Assembly (NCBI GenBank): GCA_020073445.1 | Contig: JAIQFE010000027.1 | Span: 1 to 64,000, forward strand | Direction of reading: 5' to 3' | DNA: 64,000 nt | Source of the DNA: Terriglobia bacterium | GTDB taxonomy: Bacteria > Acidobacteriota > Terriglobia > Bryobacterales > Bryobacteraceae | Shown here: positions 43,323-51,760 of the stretch, piece after piece | Numbering within the stretch: position 1 is the stretch's first letter | Layout of the letters: each line of letters begins with the position of its first letter | Position numbers and translations under genes: made by a program | The notes under the pieces: model-generated | The model's database searches: none | The model's input: only the letters and a program-made list of their open reading frames with translations | Told to the model about the DNA's origin: nothing

Positions 43323-44210
43323 ATGGATACGGAGCGCTGGGAACAGAAGCATCAGGAAAGAATGGAGCGGCACCGCCTCCGCATGGAGCGCCGCCAGGCA
43401 CGCTGGGACGCGCGGAGCTCGTGCGGCGGCCCGAACGCCAACATGGGCGGCATGATCATCGGGCTCTGCGTTGTCGCCGTCGGCGTGCTCTTCCTGCTCC
43501 GGAACGTGGGAATCCTGTACTTCGACGATATTTGGCAGTACTGGCCGGCGGTCCTCATCGTGATCGGAATCTCGAAGCTGGCCAACACGCACAGCGCTTC
43601 GCAGGTTACCTCCGGGCTGATCCTGGGCGGCATCGGGACCGTCTTCCTGCTGCGGAATCTCGGTTACATCTACGGCAACATCTGGCAGTACCTCTGGCCC
43701 GGCATTCTGATCGCCGTGGGCCTTTCCATCCTGGTGAAGCACCTGGAGGGACGAGGGCAAGATTGGAGCCCGGGACCTCCGGCTGCTGGAACTCCGCCGC
43801 CAGGGGCTCCGCCGGGGCCAGCGAACCCGTTTCCGACGGCTTCCGCATTCACCGCCTCAAGCTCGCGGAGCAACTACTTGCACATCGAAAACGTGTTCAG
43901 CGGTACCCGGCAGAAACTCGATACGCAAGACTTCTTAGGCGGCAAAGTGACTACTGTGTTCGGCGGCGCCGAAATCGATCTGCGAGCTGTGGGGACCAAG
44001 CTGGACGAGGTCTCGATCAAGGCGGAAGCTATTTTCGGCGGGATCGAATTGTGGGTGCCGGCTCACTGGCAGACTATCGTAAGAGGTTCAGCCGTGTTTG
44101 GCGGATTCGAGGACAAGACGTTCCCGGCGGCTCCGGGCGCGTCCGGCAAGGCGCCCCGTCTTGTGGTTACGGGTGCCGCGGTTTTTGGCGGCGTGGTCGT
44201 TAAAAACTAA
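43323..44210 (+). CDS. LiaF-like membrane protein (DUF5668 helices plus C-terminal beta domain)
   Basis: A 295-residue protein: a basic N-terminus (about 1-40, many Arg/Glu), then four hydrophobic segments in pairs (about 41-85 and 95-140), where YFDDIWQYWPAVLIVIGI and IYGNIWQYLWPGILIAVGL are two copies of the same helical motif. A Pro-rich linker (about 147-170) leads to a C-terminal beta domain of about 115 residues (LHIENVFSGTRQKLDTQDFLGGKVTTVFGGAEIDLR), the LiaF-type cell-wall antibiotic-response region. It is followed at one-base overlap (TAATG) by a histidine kinase gene, so it probably senses or restrains that kinase. Confidence 0.85.
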   Translation: MDTERWEQKHQERMERHRLRMERRQARWDARSSCGGPNANMGGMIIGLCVVAVGVLFLLRNVGILYFDDIWQYWPAVLIVIGISKLANTHSASQVTSGLILGGIGTVFLLRNLGYIYGNIWQYLWPGILIAVGLSILVKHLEGRGQDWSPGPPAAGTPPPGAPPGPANPFPTASAFTASSSRSNYLHIENVFSGTRQKLDTQDFLGGKVTTVFGGAEIDLRAVGTKLDEVSIKAEAIFGGIELWVPAHWQTIVRGSAVFGGFEDKTFPAAPGASGKAPRLVVTGAAVFGGVVVKN

Positions 44211-45232
44211 TGCATCCCATCTTCCGGAACACCACCATGTTGGGCGCCTACATGGGGCTGTGGACTGTACTGGCCGCCGCGGTGGGAGCGTTATTGCGCA
44301 TCCCCACGGATCTTACATGGAGCCAGGCGTTATCGGTGGCGGTTCCCCTGTGCTTGTTCTACGCTTTTGTTTGCCTGACGCCGTGGTACCTGTGCCGCGC
44401 ATTCCCACTGGGAACGCAGCGGGTAACGCGATTGATCGTCAATCAACTGGCAGCGGCGATTCTGGCGTGCAGCCTGTGGATCGCGGTGACACAGTTGCTG
44501 GCTTACGCGATGGACCTTGGCTCGCGCCTGAATCCCGCGATTCCACAGCTGGTCGTGGTCGGCTTGATGCTCTACCTGACGTCGGTCGCGCTGCACTACG
44601 CGCTGCTGGCCGTGGAGGCTTCGCGAGAAGCCGCGCTCCAGACACGCGACGCCGAACTGCGCGCGCTAAAGTCCCAGATCAATCCGCACTTCCTGTTCAA
44701 CTGCCTGAACTCGATCAGCGCGCTGACCAGCACCGACCCGGTTAGGGCCCGCGAAATGTGCGTGCTCCTCTCGGACTTTCTGCGCAAGACCCTGGGCCTG
44801 GGCGAGCGCGAAAGCATCACCTGGCGTGAGGAACTCGAACTGGCGCGCACGTACTTGGAAGTCGAGCAGGTTCGCTTCGGCGCCCGGCTACAAATCGAGA
44901 TGCATGTGGACGACGCTTGTTCCGAGTGCCAGGTGCCGCCTCTGGTGCTGCAGCCGCTGATCGAAAACGCCATCAAGCACGGTATTGCGACCATGGTGGA
45001 CGGAGGTGTCGTGCGCCTGCAGGGTCACGTCGAGAACGGTAAGCTGTCCGTTCGGGTCGAGAACAGCTTCGATCCCGAGGCGCCCTCGCCTCGCCGTCAC
45101 GGCCTGGGTCTTCGCAACGTCCGCAGCCGTTTGCAGACGCGTTTCGGCGATGCAGCACGATTGAACCTCGCTGCCGAGCATGACCGCTTCAGCGCGGAGA
45201 TGATATTCCCGTGCAACAAACTTAACTCATGA
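44210..45232 (+). CDS. LytS/YehU-type sensor histidine kinase
   Basis: A 340-residue kinase of the PF06580 class. N-terminal four to five hydrophobic segments (about 5-145) and a cytoplasmic kinase core with phospho-acceptor H160 in QINPHFLFNCLNSIS, then the HATPase with PLIENAIKHGIATMV and a degenerate glycine-rich ending HGLGLRNVRSRLQTRFG. Such kinases pair with LytTR response regulators. The partner gene overlaps its stop by four bases. The input is probably the LiaF-like protein and membrane stress. Confidence 0.92.
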   Translation: MHPIFRNTTMLGAYMGLWTVLAAAVGALLRIPTDLTWSQALSVAVPLCLFYAFVCLTPWYLCRAFPLGTQRVTRLIVNQLAAAILACSLWIAVTQLLAYAMDLGSRLNPAIPQLVVVGLMLYLTSVALHYALLAVEASREAALQTRDAELRALKSQINPHFLFNCLNSISALTSTDPVRAREMCVLLSDFLRKTLGLGERESITWREELELARTYLEVEQVRFGARLQIEMHVDDACSECQVPPLVLQPLIENAIKHGIATMVDGGVVRLQGHVENGKLSVRVENSFDPEAPSPRRHGLGLRNVRSRLQTRFGDAARLNLAAEHDRFSAEMIFPCNKLNS

Positions 45233-45984
45233 AACTACGCGCCATTATCGTGGATGACGAAGAACTGGCTCGCCAGATCCTGCGTGAATATCTGGAGAAG
45301 GCCGGAGATGTGGAGATCGTTGCGGAGTGCGCCAACGGCTTCGAAGCCGTCAAGGCCGCGGGCGAACTCCGGCCCGACTTGGTGTTCCTGGATATCCAGA
45401 TGCCCAAGCTGGATGGGTTTGAGGTGCTGGAGTTGATGGACCCATCCGTGGCCGTGATCTTTGTCACGGCATACGATCAGTACGCGATGAAAGCGTTCGA
45501 TGCGGCCGCGGTGGATTATCTGCTCAAGCCGTTTTCGACCGAAAGACTCGGGAAAGCGCTCGAGCGTGCGAGAGCTTTGTTAAGCGATCCGCAGCCGCGC
45601 TCTTTGCAGGCCTCCGACCTGGCCGCGGCGGCGCGACCACCTGGGCAAACTCTGGAGAGAGTGGTCGTCAAGGACGGCACCAAAGTACACATCATCCCGA
45701 TCGGGAAGCTGGATTACGTCGAGGCCCAGGACGACTACATCGCGCTGCACAGCGAAAAGAAGCAGTACCTGAAGCAGCAGACCATCTCGAGCATTGAGGC
45801 GCAGCTCGATCCGGCGCATTTCGCGCGCATCCATCGTTCATACATCGTGAACCTGGAGCGCATCGCTCGCATCGAGCCGTACACGAAGGATAGCCGGGTC
45901 GCGGTGTTACAGGATGGCTCACAGCTCGCGGTCAGCCGGTCGGGGTATACAAAACTCAAAGAATTGCTGGGAGAAAATATTTGA
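45229..45984 (+). CDS. LytTR-family response regulator
   Basis: A 251-residue regulator with an N-terminal receiver (acidic pair DD at 9-10, phospho-acceptor D55 in LVFLDIQMP, KPF at about 103) and a C-terminal LytTR DNA-binding domain of about 100 residues (DYVEAQDDYIALHSEKKQYL, FARIHRSYIVNLERIARIEP). It is activated by the kinase encoded just before it. LytTR regulators bind paired short direct repeats. I did not find a clear target in this window. No further gene follows in the operon. Confidence 0.94.
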   Translation: MKLRAIIVDDEELARQILREYLEKAGDVEIVAECANGFEAVKAAGELRPDLVFLDIQMPKLDGFEVLELMDPSVAVIFVTAYDQYAMKAFDAAAVDYLLKPFSTERLGKALERARALLSDPQPRSLQASDLAAAARPPGQTLERVVVKDGTKVHIIPIGKLDYVEAQDDYIALHSEKKQYLKQQTISSIEAQLDPAHFARIHRSYIVNLERIARIEPYTKDSRVAVLQDGSQLAVSRSGYTKLKELLGENI

Positions 45985-45985
45985 A

Positions 45986-46044
45986 GCACAGGCTGAAGGC
46001 CTGTGCCACGTGATTCGGCGTGTGGCACAGCCTTCAGCCTGTGC
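45986..46044. repeat. Long inverted repeat between convergent lytTR and thiG genes
   Basis: GCACAGGCTGAAGGCCTGTGCCAC (from 45986) and GTGGCACAGCCTTCAGCCTGTGC (to 46044) are inverted copies of 23-24 bases with a single base difference, around a 12-base spacer. The core CTTCAGCC motif is shared with the element at 21649-21739. Position suggests a bidirectional terminator too. Confidence 0.8.
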
Positions 46045-46057
46045 AAGAGTCTTCTTA

Positions 46058-46828
46058 CTACCGCACGACTCCAGCCAGGGGACTGCTCGCCGCCGCGTAA
46101 AGTTTCTTCGGCATCCGGCCGGCCAGATACGCGTAGCGGCCCGCCTCGACGCCCAGTTTCATCGCTGTCGCCATGGACACCGAATCCTCGGCTGCGGCGA
46201 TGGCGGTGTTCATCAGCACTCCGTCATAGCCCAGCTCCATGGCGATGGCCGCATCGGACGCCGTGCCCACGCCCGCGTCGACAATCAGCGGCACCTCGTG
46301 GATCATCTCGCGCAGGATGCGCAAATTGGTCAGGTTCTGGATCCCTAAACCGCTGCCGATGGGCGCCCCTAGCGGCATCACCGCCGCCGCCCCTGCGTCG
46401 ATCAGCCGCCGTGCGTTCACCAGATCGTCGTTGGTGTAGGGCAACACCACGAATCCTTCCTTCGCCAGGACACGGGTGGCTTCGATCAGGCCGGCGTTGT
46501 CGGGAAACAGCGTGCTCTCGTCGCCGATCACTTCGAGCTTGACCCAGTTCGACATGCCCGCCTCGCGCCCCAGACGAGCCGTGCGGATGGCTTCGTCGGC
46601 GGTGTAGCAGGCAGCCGTGTTGGGCAGCAGAAAATGCTTGGACGTATCGATGTGGTTCAGCAGGGACTCTTGCGAGCGATCGAGATTAACCCGCCGCACC
46701 GCCACCGTGACCACCTCCGCCCCCGAGGCTTCGTGGCAGCGAGCCATTTCCTGAAAACTGCGGTATTTTCCGGTCCCCACAAACAGCCGCGACCGGAACG
46801 TGCGGCCCGCGATCGTCAAACTATCCAT
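46058..46828 (-). CDS. thiG: Thiazole synthase
   Basis: A 256-residue ThiG from the ATG at 46828 (the longer frame to 46852 is less likely). Marks are FVGTGKY near residues 16-22, the Schiff-base lysine K97 in [49 protein letters not shown] and [28 protein letters not shown]. ThiG makes the thiazole phosphate of thiamine from deoxyxylulose phosphate, dehydroglycine and ThiS thiocarboxylate. No thiS, thiF or TPP riboswitch is seen beside it. It is a lone gene. Confidence 0.95.
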   Translation of the reverse strand: MDSLTIAGRTFRSRLFVGTGKYRSFQEMARCHEASGAEVVTVAVRRVNLDRSQESLLNHIDTSKHFLLPNTAACYTADEAIRTARLGREAGMSNWVKLEVIGDESTLFPDNAGLIEATRVLAKEGFVVLPYTNDDLVNARRLIDAGAAAVMPLGAPIGSGLGIQNLTNLRILREMIHEVPLIVDAGVGTASDAAIAMELGYDGVLMNTAIAAAEDSVSMATAMKLGVEAGRYAYLAGRMPKKLYAAASSPLAGVVR

Positions 46829-46962
46829 AGGTCCATTGTAGAACCGGGTCATCTTTGAAAGACCAGCTACCGCCCTAACGAAGAATCTAGGCCGAGCCGA
46901 TTCTTAGGGATAAGGGAGCACCACGCACCACGCCCGATTCTGCGAGCCAAAGGTCTAATAGG

Positions 46963-47685
46963 ATGAAACAGAACAACTTAGCGAAGCTTTTGGGGATTGC
47001 TCTGGTGGTTGCGATCATCGCCACCGGGGTCTTCTACGGCTTGTTCGTGAATAAACTGAGCAGCAGCACCGGCAGCGGCAAAACGGTGGTGGTGGCCGCC
47101 AAGCCGATCCCGGTGGGAACCGTGCTGGCCGAAACCGACGTTCAATCCATCCCCTGGCCCGTCGACGGGACGCCCGTCGGCGCGTTCGATTCGACGCAGC
47201 AGGTCGCCGGACATACGGTACTTGTGCCGCTGGCCCAGGGCGAGCCAGTGCTGGCCGCAAGGCTGGCTTCGGCAGATAAGGGCAGCGGCGGATCGGGTGT
47301 TCCCTCGGGTATGCGGGCGGTCTCGGTGCACGTGTCCGATTCGAGCGGCGTGCTCGCACAGCTTGGCCCCGGACAAAAAGTGGATGTGCAGGTCCTGATC
47401 ACTCGCAAGAGCACGAACGGCGAGCCCGAGCTACGCACCATCCTTGAAGGCGTTCCCGTTCTTTCCGTGAACCCGCAACCCGAGGCAAGCTCGCAGGGAG
47501 CCAACCTGCCGGCCGTGACGCTGCTGGCGAATCCCGCCGACGCGGACATTTTGGCTCTGGCCGATTCCGGAGCGCGCGTGCGTCTGGCGCTGCGCAATCC
47601 ATTGGACAATGCCACGCGTGCGCGATCGGCTGTGACGCTGGATGCGATTCTGCGGGCCAGCGGCGCGGCATCGAAGACTCACTAG
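46963..47685 (+). CDS. cpaB: Flp pilus assembly protein CpaB (SAF domain)
   Basis: A 240-residue protein with an N-terminal membrane helix (about 8-30, LLGIALVVAIIATGVFYGLFV), then the SAF-like domain VVVAAKPIPVGTVLAETDVQSIPWP, and a RcpC-like second part (MRAVSVHVSDSSGVLAQLGPGQKVDVQVLI). CpaB is a periplasmic part of the Flp (Tad) pilus. Followed by tadB and tadC at 15- and 10-base gaps. The secretin (CpaC) and the ATPases (CpaE, TadA) are not in this stretch. Confidence 0.9.
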   Translation: MKQNNLAKLLGIALVVAIIATGVFYGLFVNKLSSSTGSGKTVVVAAKPIPVGTVLAETDVQSIPWPVDGTPVGAFDSTQQVAGHTVLVPLAQGEPVLAARLASADKGSGGSGVPSGMRAVSVHVSDSSGVLAQLGPGQKVDVQVLITRKSTNGEPELRTILEGVPVLSVNPQPEASSQGANLPAVTLLANPADADILALADSGARVRLALRNPLDNATRARSAVTLDAILRASGAASKTH

Positions 47686-47700
47686 GCACGGAGCGCGCGC

Positions 47701-48639
47701 ATGCTGATCCTGTCAATTCTGGCCTTCTTCGCCGCGATCTTCCTGCTGGCGGCCATCACCGTGGCGGTCGCCTGGATGGGATTCGTGAAGCAGACCGGTG
47801 AGGCCGAAGCCGCCCAGGACGAGGGGAATTCCGGGCTGTTCCGCAACGAACGTCTCAGCAGCTTGAACTTTTGGGACAGTTTGCTGACGCGGTTCGATTT
47901 CATCGAAATTCTAAAAGTCCGGATGGCGCAGGCCCAGCTCGAATGGTCGGTGGGACGCGTCACCGCGCTGATGTTGCTGTGCGGGGCCGTCGCGGGATTC
48001 CTGCTGTTGAAGATTTTGCCGGTCTGGGGCGCTGTTGCCGGCGCGATTGGCATCGGGTTTCTGCCCTACGGATACATCCTGCGGGCTCGCGAAAAGAGAT
48101 TCCGTGCGTTCCGCGAGGCGTTTCCCGATGTGCTCGATTCTCTGGCGCGTGCGCTACGCGCGGGCTACGCGTTGCCGGCCGCGGTGGACATGGTGGCATC
48201 CGACGCTCCTGAACCTATTTCCACCGAACTCAAGAAAGCCTCGGCTGAGGCCAACCTGGGTATGGGTTGGGACCGAGCGCTGGAAAATCTGGCGCGTCGC
48301 GTTCCCGTTCTTGAAGTGAATATCTTTATCTCCGCCGTGGTGCTGCATTCCCGTACCGGCGGAAAACTCGGTGAAGTGCTCAGCGGCGTAGCCGAGAATA
48401 TGCGCGAAGCCATTTCGTTACAAGGCGAGGTGCGGGCTTTGGCCGCGCACGGAAAGCTCACTGGCGTGATTTTGACCGCGCTTCCGCTGGTGATCGCCCT
48501 CATGATGGTGATCTTTAGCCCCGGCTACATGCAGACGCTGTATTTCCATCCCTGGGGCAAGACGCTGATTGCTGCAGCGATCGCGTGCCTGGTTCTGGCG
48601 CAGCTGGTGATCCGCAAGATCGTGGATATAAAGATTTGA
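47701..48639 (+). CDS. tadB: Tad secretion inner-membrane protein TadB (T2SF family)
   Basis: A 312-residue protein with N-terminal helix (about 1-25), two central helices (about 85-120) and C-terminal helices (about 255-275 and 285-305), surrounding a T2SF cytoplasmic domain with FRAFREAFPDVLDSLARALRAGYALPAAVDMVA and RVPVLEVNIFISAVVLHSRTGGKLGEVLSGVAENMRE. In the Tad system TadB/TadC form the platform for pilus assembly. Order cpaB-tadB-tadC supports it. Confidence 0.92.
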   Translation: MLILSILAFFAAIFLLAAITVAVAWMGFVKQTGEAEAAQDEGNSGLFRNERLSSLNFWDSLLTRFDFIEILKVRMAQAQLEWSVGRVTALMLLCGAVAGFLLLKILPVWGAVAGAIGIGFLPYGYILRAREKRFRAFREAFPDVLDSLARALRAGYALPAAVDMVASDAPEPISTELKKASAEANLGMGWDRALENLARRVPVLEVNIFISAVVLHSRTGGKLGEVLSGVAENMREAISLQGEVRALAAHGKLTGVILTALPLVIALMMVIFSPGYMQTLYFHPWGKTLIAAAIACLVLAQLVIRKIVDIKI

Positions 48640-48649
48640 GATACGAAAT

Positions 48650-49576
48650 ATGACACCCGCAACGCTGCTGATCGTATTCTTCCTGTTCACGCTGGCGGCG
48701 GTGAGCGCCGCGGGCTACGCGTTCGTGCTGAAGCCGTCGCGGACGGAGGGTCAGAGCGGCAATGCGCCCTTGCCGCTGACGCTCAATCATCCCGATCTTC
48801 CCGCAGCGCAGGCGGCGGCGATGGACGTGTTCCGGATGATGGGAGACGCTCTGCCGTCCTGGGCGGCGCGAACCTCCGAATTGCGAGGAGAGCTGGCGGC
48901 GGCCGGGTATCGCTGGCCATCGGCCGTATCCGTACTGTTGGGGATCAAGTGCGCCAGCGCATTGATGCTGGCAGCCGTGGGAGCATGGGCCACTGTCACC
49001 TTCGGGCAAGGCGGTTCCGCGGCTTTTGTGCCTGCCGTGTGCGGCTTGGCCTTCGGCTACATGATCCCGGATCGGGTACTCTCCCGCCTGGCGCTCCGCC
49101 GCTCCAGCTTGCTGCGGCGCGGCTTGCCCGCGGCGCTCGATCTGATGGTGCTGGCCGTCGAAGCCGGCCAGGCCCTGGATGCTTCGATTCTCGATACCAG
49201 CCACGGCCTCCGCATCAGCTATCCGGACCTGGCTAGCGAGTTCACCCAGCTGCATCTGGAACTGCGGGCCAATACTTCCCGCGAAGATGCCCTGCGCAAT
49301 TTCGCCCGGCGGACCCGCGATTCCGAAATCCAGAAATTCGCCGCCCTGATGATCGATACCGACCGTTTCGGCACCAGCCTGGGCCCGGCCCTGCGCGTGC
49401 ACGCGCGCTACCTCCGCACCCGCTTCCGGCAAGCGGCCCAGGAGAAGGCCCGCAAGGTCGGCGTGAAGCTGATCTTCCCGGTGTTCTTCCTGATCTTCCC
49501 CTCGGTGATTCTGGTGACCTTGGGACCCGCCGTGCTGCTGATCTTCACGCAGATGAAGAATCTGCTGGGTCAGTGA
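48650..49576 (+). CDS. tadC: Tad secretion inner-membrane protein TadC (T2SF family)
   Basis: A 308-residue T2SF protein, sister of the gene before it. The domain is recognised from LRRGLPAALDLMVLAVEAGQALDASI and the ending KLIFPVFFLIFPSVILVTLGPAVLLIFTQM. N-terminal helix about 1-25 and two helices at about 100-140. Its last seven bases overlap the convergent gene of unknown function. It closes the visible Tad gene group. The pilin and ATPase genes must lie elsewhere. Confidence 0.92.
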   Translation: MTPATLLIVFFLFTLAAVSAAGYAFVLKPSRTEGQSGNAPLPLTLNHPDLPAAQAAAMDVFRMMGDALPSWAARTSELRGELAAAGYRWPSAVSVLLGIKCASALMLAAVGAWATVTFGQGGSAAFVPAVCGLAFGYMIPDRVLSRLALRRSSLLRRGLPAALDLMVLAVEAGQALDASILDTSHGLRISYPDLASEFTQLHLELRANTSREDALRNFARRTRDSEIQKFAALMIDTDRFGTSLGPALRVHARYLRTRFRQAAQEKARKVGVKLIFPVFFLIFPSVILVTLGPAVLLIFTQMKNLLGQ

Positions 49577-50220
49577 GGCGTCTGTACCGCGCGATACAGG
49601 GAATTCCAGGACGCCGCCAGCATTTCGCCGATCCGCTGCCAATCGGTCTCCGTAATTGCGGCTCCTTTGCCGTCGCGTAGGTCCATCGCCTGGGCTCGCA
49701 AGCGGGCGTGTACGGCGAAACGTTCGGCGGGGATGCCGTAGATTTCGGCCTGCAGAGCCGCTAACGCGTCTGGCAGTCCCGGAGGATTCTCGCGGTGCAC
49801 GATCCACCACTCCAGCTCGAGCGCGGCGGCACGATGGGAATCGAATGGCCGTGCGCTCAACGCTGCGATATCGGCGTAATAGGCTTCCAAATCTGGTAGA
49901 GCCTTCTCGTAATCGGTCCGGCTGCGGCCGTCTTTGAAAACGAACGCGGCGTGCGCGGCGCGGTAGGCGTTCGTTGTGGCTTCGAGCGGCCGCATTCCGA
50001 ACTGGGTCCGGAGAAGCGTGATCATTTGCTCGAACAGCCGCACGGGCCGGCGCTCATAGTAGGAGCGCCACATATCGGTATCCAGTCGTCCGACGGCAGC
50101 GGCGTCAAAGGCACGCAGGTCGGATGCACGGCCGCTGAAGCGCTCGCGCGTCCATTCCGCGCCGATCACGATTGCCGCCAATGCCAGGAGCAACGCCAGG
50201 ATGCGGAGGATTCTCCTCAT
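49570..50220 (-). CDS. Membrane-anchored or exported protein of unknown function
   Basis: A 216-residue protein with an N-terminal hydrophobic segment (about 5-22, LRILALLLALAAIVIGAEW) and a mainly helical mature region (RRPVRLFEQMITLLRTQFGM, LEATTNAYRAAHAAFVFKDGR, WWIVHRENPPGLPDALAALQAEIYG). No motif recognised. It lies 80 bases downstream of flgJ on the same strand but a hairpin stands between, so membership in the flagellar operon is uncertain. Confidence 0.75.
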   Translation of the reverse strand: MRRILRILALLLALAAIVIGAEWTRERFSGRASDLRAFDAAAVGRLDTDMWRSYYERRPVRLFEQMITLLRTQFGMRPLEATTNAYRAAHAAFVFKDGRSRTDYEKALPDLEAYYADIAALSARPFDSHRAAALELEWWIVHRENPPGLPDALAALQAEIYGIPAERFAVHARLRAQAMDLRDGKGAAITETDWQRIGEMLAASWNSLYRAVQTPH

Positions 50221-50267
50221 ACAGGTTCTCTCTAGACATTACGACAGGACTGGCCTGAACGGATTGC

Positions 50268-50282
50268 CCCCAAGATTTGGGG
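50268..50282 (-). terminator. Small hairpin after flgJ
   Basis: CCCCAA-GAT-TTGGGG, a perfect six-base stem 18 bases after the flgJ stop on the minus strand. No T-tract. Low-confidence end of the flgF-J operon. Confidence 0.35.
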
Positions 50283-50300
50283 TTCGGGCGCCTTTCCCGG

Positions 50301-50654
50301 CTATTTTTCGGGCGCTGCCGCGGGCTGAGTCTGGGTTGAGGCGTCCGGGGCGGGCGTTGCGTGCTTCTCCAGCCCGGCTACGATGATCTTGCTCAGCCCC
50401 AGCCCGCCCTGTGCGGCCATGGCGCGCGCGAAGTACTCGTTGGCGAAATCCATTGCGGAGGCGGAGGCTGGGTCCGCATCGCCGCCGAACGCTCCTTCGT
50501 CCGAGTCTCCATGCGCGGCCTTGAGGATCTGGCCAATCATGAGCCCTTCGAATTGCGACGCGGCATCCTTGATCTTTTCCGGACTATCCGCCTTATGCGA
50601 GTTTGCGATGCCCGTGAAGTCGAGCGCCGCGCTGGAGATGGGAGGGACGCTCAT
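50301..50654 (-). CDS. flgJ: FlgJ-like rod-binding protein (no peptidoglycan hydrolase domain)
   Basis: A 117-residue protein that matches the N-terminal rod-binding domain of FlgJ (AASQFEGLMIGQILKAAH and NEYFARAMAAQGGLGLSKIIV). In enterobacteria FlgJ also carries a muramidase, absent here. A separate lytic transglycosylase is encoded at 62122, at the other end of the region. The C-terminus is a Pro/Ala/Thr tail. Start overlaps the flgI stop by one base. It is last in the flgF-G-A-H-I-J operon. Confidence 0.88.
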   Translation of the reverse strand: MSVPPISSAALDFTGIANSHKADSPEKIKDAASQFEGLMIGQILKAAHGDSDEGAFGGDADPASASAMDFANEYFARAMAAQGGLGLSKIIVAGLEKHATPAPDASTQTQPAAAPEK

Positions 50655-51760
50655 CAGATTACCTCCAGATCGGCTTCGAGCGCGCCGGCCGCGCGCAGGC
50701 TTTGCAGAATCGCGATGATGTCCCGCGGCGTGGATCCGATCGAGCTCAGAGCCTGCACCAACTGCTCTACTGTGGCGCCTTCTTTCAGCACCAGGTTTCG
50801 AGCCTTCTCTTCGCTGGTGGAGGTGGTCTGCTGCGGAACCACTTCGGTGGTGCCTTGCCCGAACGGTGCAGGCTGAGAGACTTGCAGGATTGTTTGGATC
50901 TCCACCGTTAGGTTGCCGTGCATGATCGCCACCGGGGATACGCGCACTTCTTTACCCATCACGATGGTGCCGGTGCGTTCATTGACGATGACGCGCGCCG
51001 GCCGGTCGACATCCACTTCCAGCGCTTCGATATCCGCGACGAACTCGGTTACGCGCGAGGTGTATTCCGGGGGCACGTTGATCGATATCAGGGCGGAATT
51101 CTCAGGTTTGGCCAACGGCGTGGCGCCCGGAAATTTTTTGTTAACGATTTCGCTGACCCGCACCGCGGTCGTGAAATCCGGCTGGCGGAGCTGGAGTTTC
51201 AAGCGTCCAGTGGGAGTCAGGGAAGGTGCGCCGCGCTCCACGATCGCTCCACCGGGCACGCGGCCGACCGTCGGATGATTTACCGTCTGGGTGTTGCCGC
51301 TCTTTCCGCCCGAAAATCCGCCGGTAACCACGTTACCTTGCGCCACGGCGTATACCTGTCCGTCCACGCCCCTCAGGCTGGTCAGAACCAGCAATCCGCC
51401 TTGAAGATTCGCGGCATCCCCGATGGCGGCCGCAGTGACGTCAATACGGACGCCTTCCTGTGCGAAACCGGGCAGCGTGGCCGTCACCATGACGGCCGCT
51501 GTGTTGCGAACCGTCATGAGCAGAGGATTCACGGAGACACCCATCTGCTGAAGAAGATTGGCCAGGCTCTGCGCAGAGAAGAAGGTTTGCTTGCGGTCGC
51601 CGGTTCCGTTCAAGCCGACCACCAAGCCGTAGCCGATGAGCTGGTTATCTCTGACGCCTTCAAGCGACACCAATTCTTTGAGTCGCGTGGCAGCGTTCAC
51701 AGGCGCGACCATAGTGGTAACGACAAGCGCGATCAGTCCGAAAAAGGCAGAGTATCTCAC
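50654..51760 (-). CDS. flgI: Flagellar P-ring protein FlgI
   Basis: A 368-residue FlgI with a signal peptide (AFFGLIALVVTTMVAPVNA) and the family start ATRLKELVSLEGVRDNQLIGYGLVVGLNGTGD, followed by LANLLQQMGVSVNP and NVAAVMVTATLP-like NTAAVMVTATLPGFA. It forms the P ring in the peptidoglycan layer. Its presence with FlgH shows a diderm flagellum. Overlaps flgH by four bases and flgJ by one. Confidence 0.97.
   Translation of the reverse strand: MRYSAFFGLIALVVTTMVAPVNAATRLKELVSLEGVRDNQLIGYGLVVGLNGTGDRKQTFFSAQSLANLLQQMGVSVNPLLMTVRNTAAVMVTATLPGFAQEGVRIDVTAAAIGDAANLQGGLLVLTSLRGVDGQVYAVAQGNVVTGGFSGGKSGNTQTVNHPTVGRVPGGAIVERGAPSLTPTGRLKLQLRQPDFTTAVRVSEIVNKKFPGATPLAKPENSALISINVPPEYTSRVTEFVADIEALEVDVDRPARVIVNERTGTIVMGKEVRVSPVAIMHGNLTVEIQTILQVSQPAPFGQGTTEVVPQQTTSTSEEKARNLVLKEGATVEQLVQALSSIGSTPRDIIAILQSLRAAGALEADLEVI

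Noticed and set aside
46829-46962. TPP riboswitch before thiG
   Set aside because: The conserved CTGAGA and the paired ACCTGATCTGGATAATGCC-type motif are not present on the thiG leader.
48515-49810. A 431-residue minus-strand open frame over tadC
   Set aside because: Shadow frame. The plus-strand T2SF domain is clear and the minus frame has low-complexity Arg/Gln/His composition.
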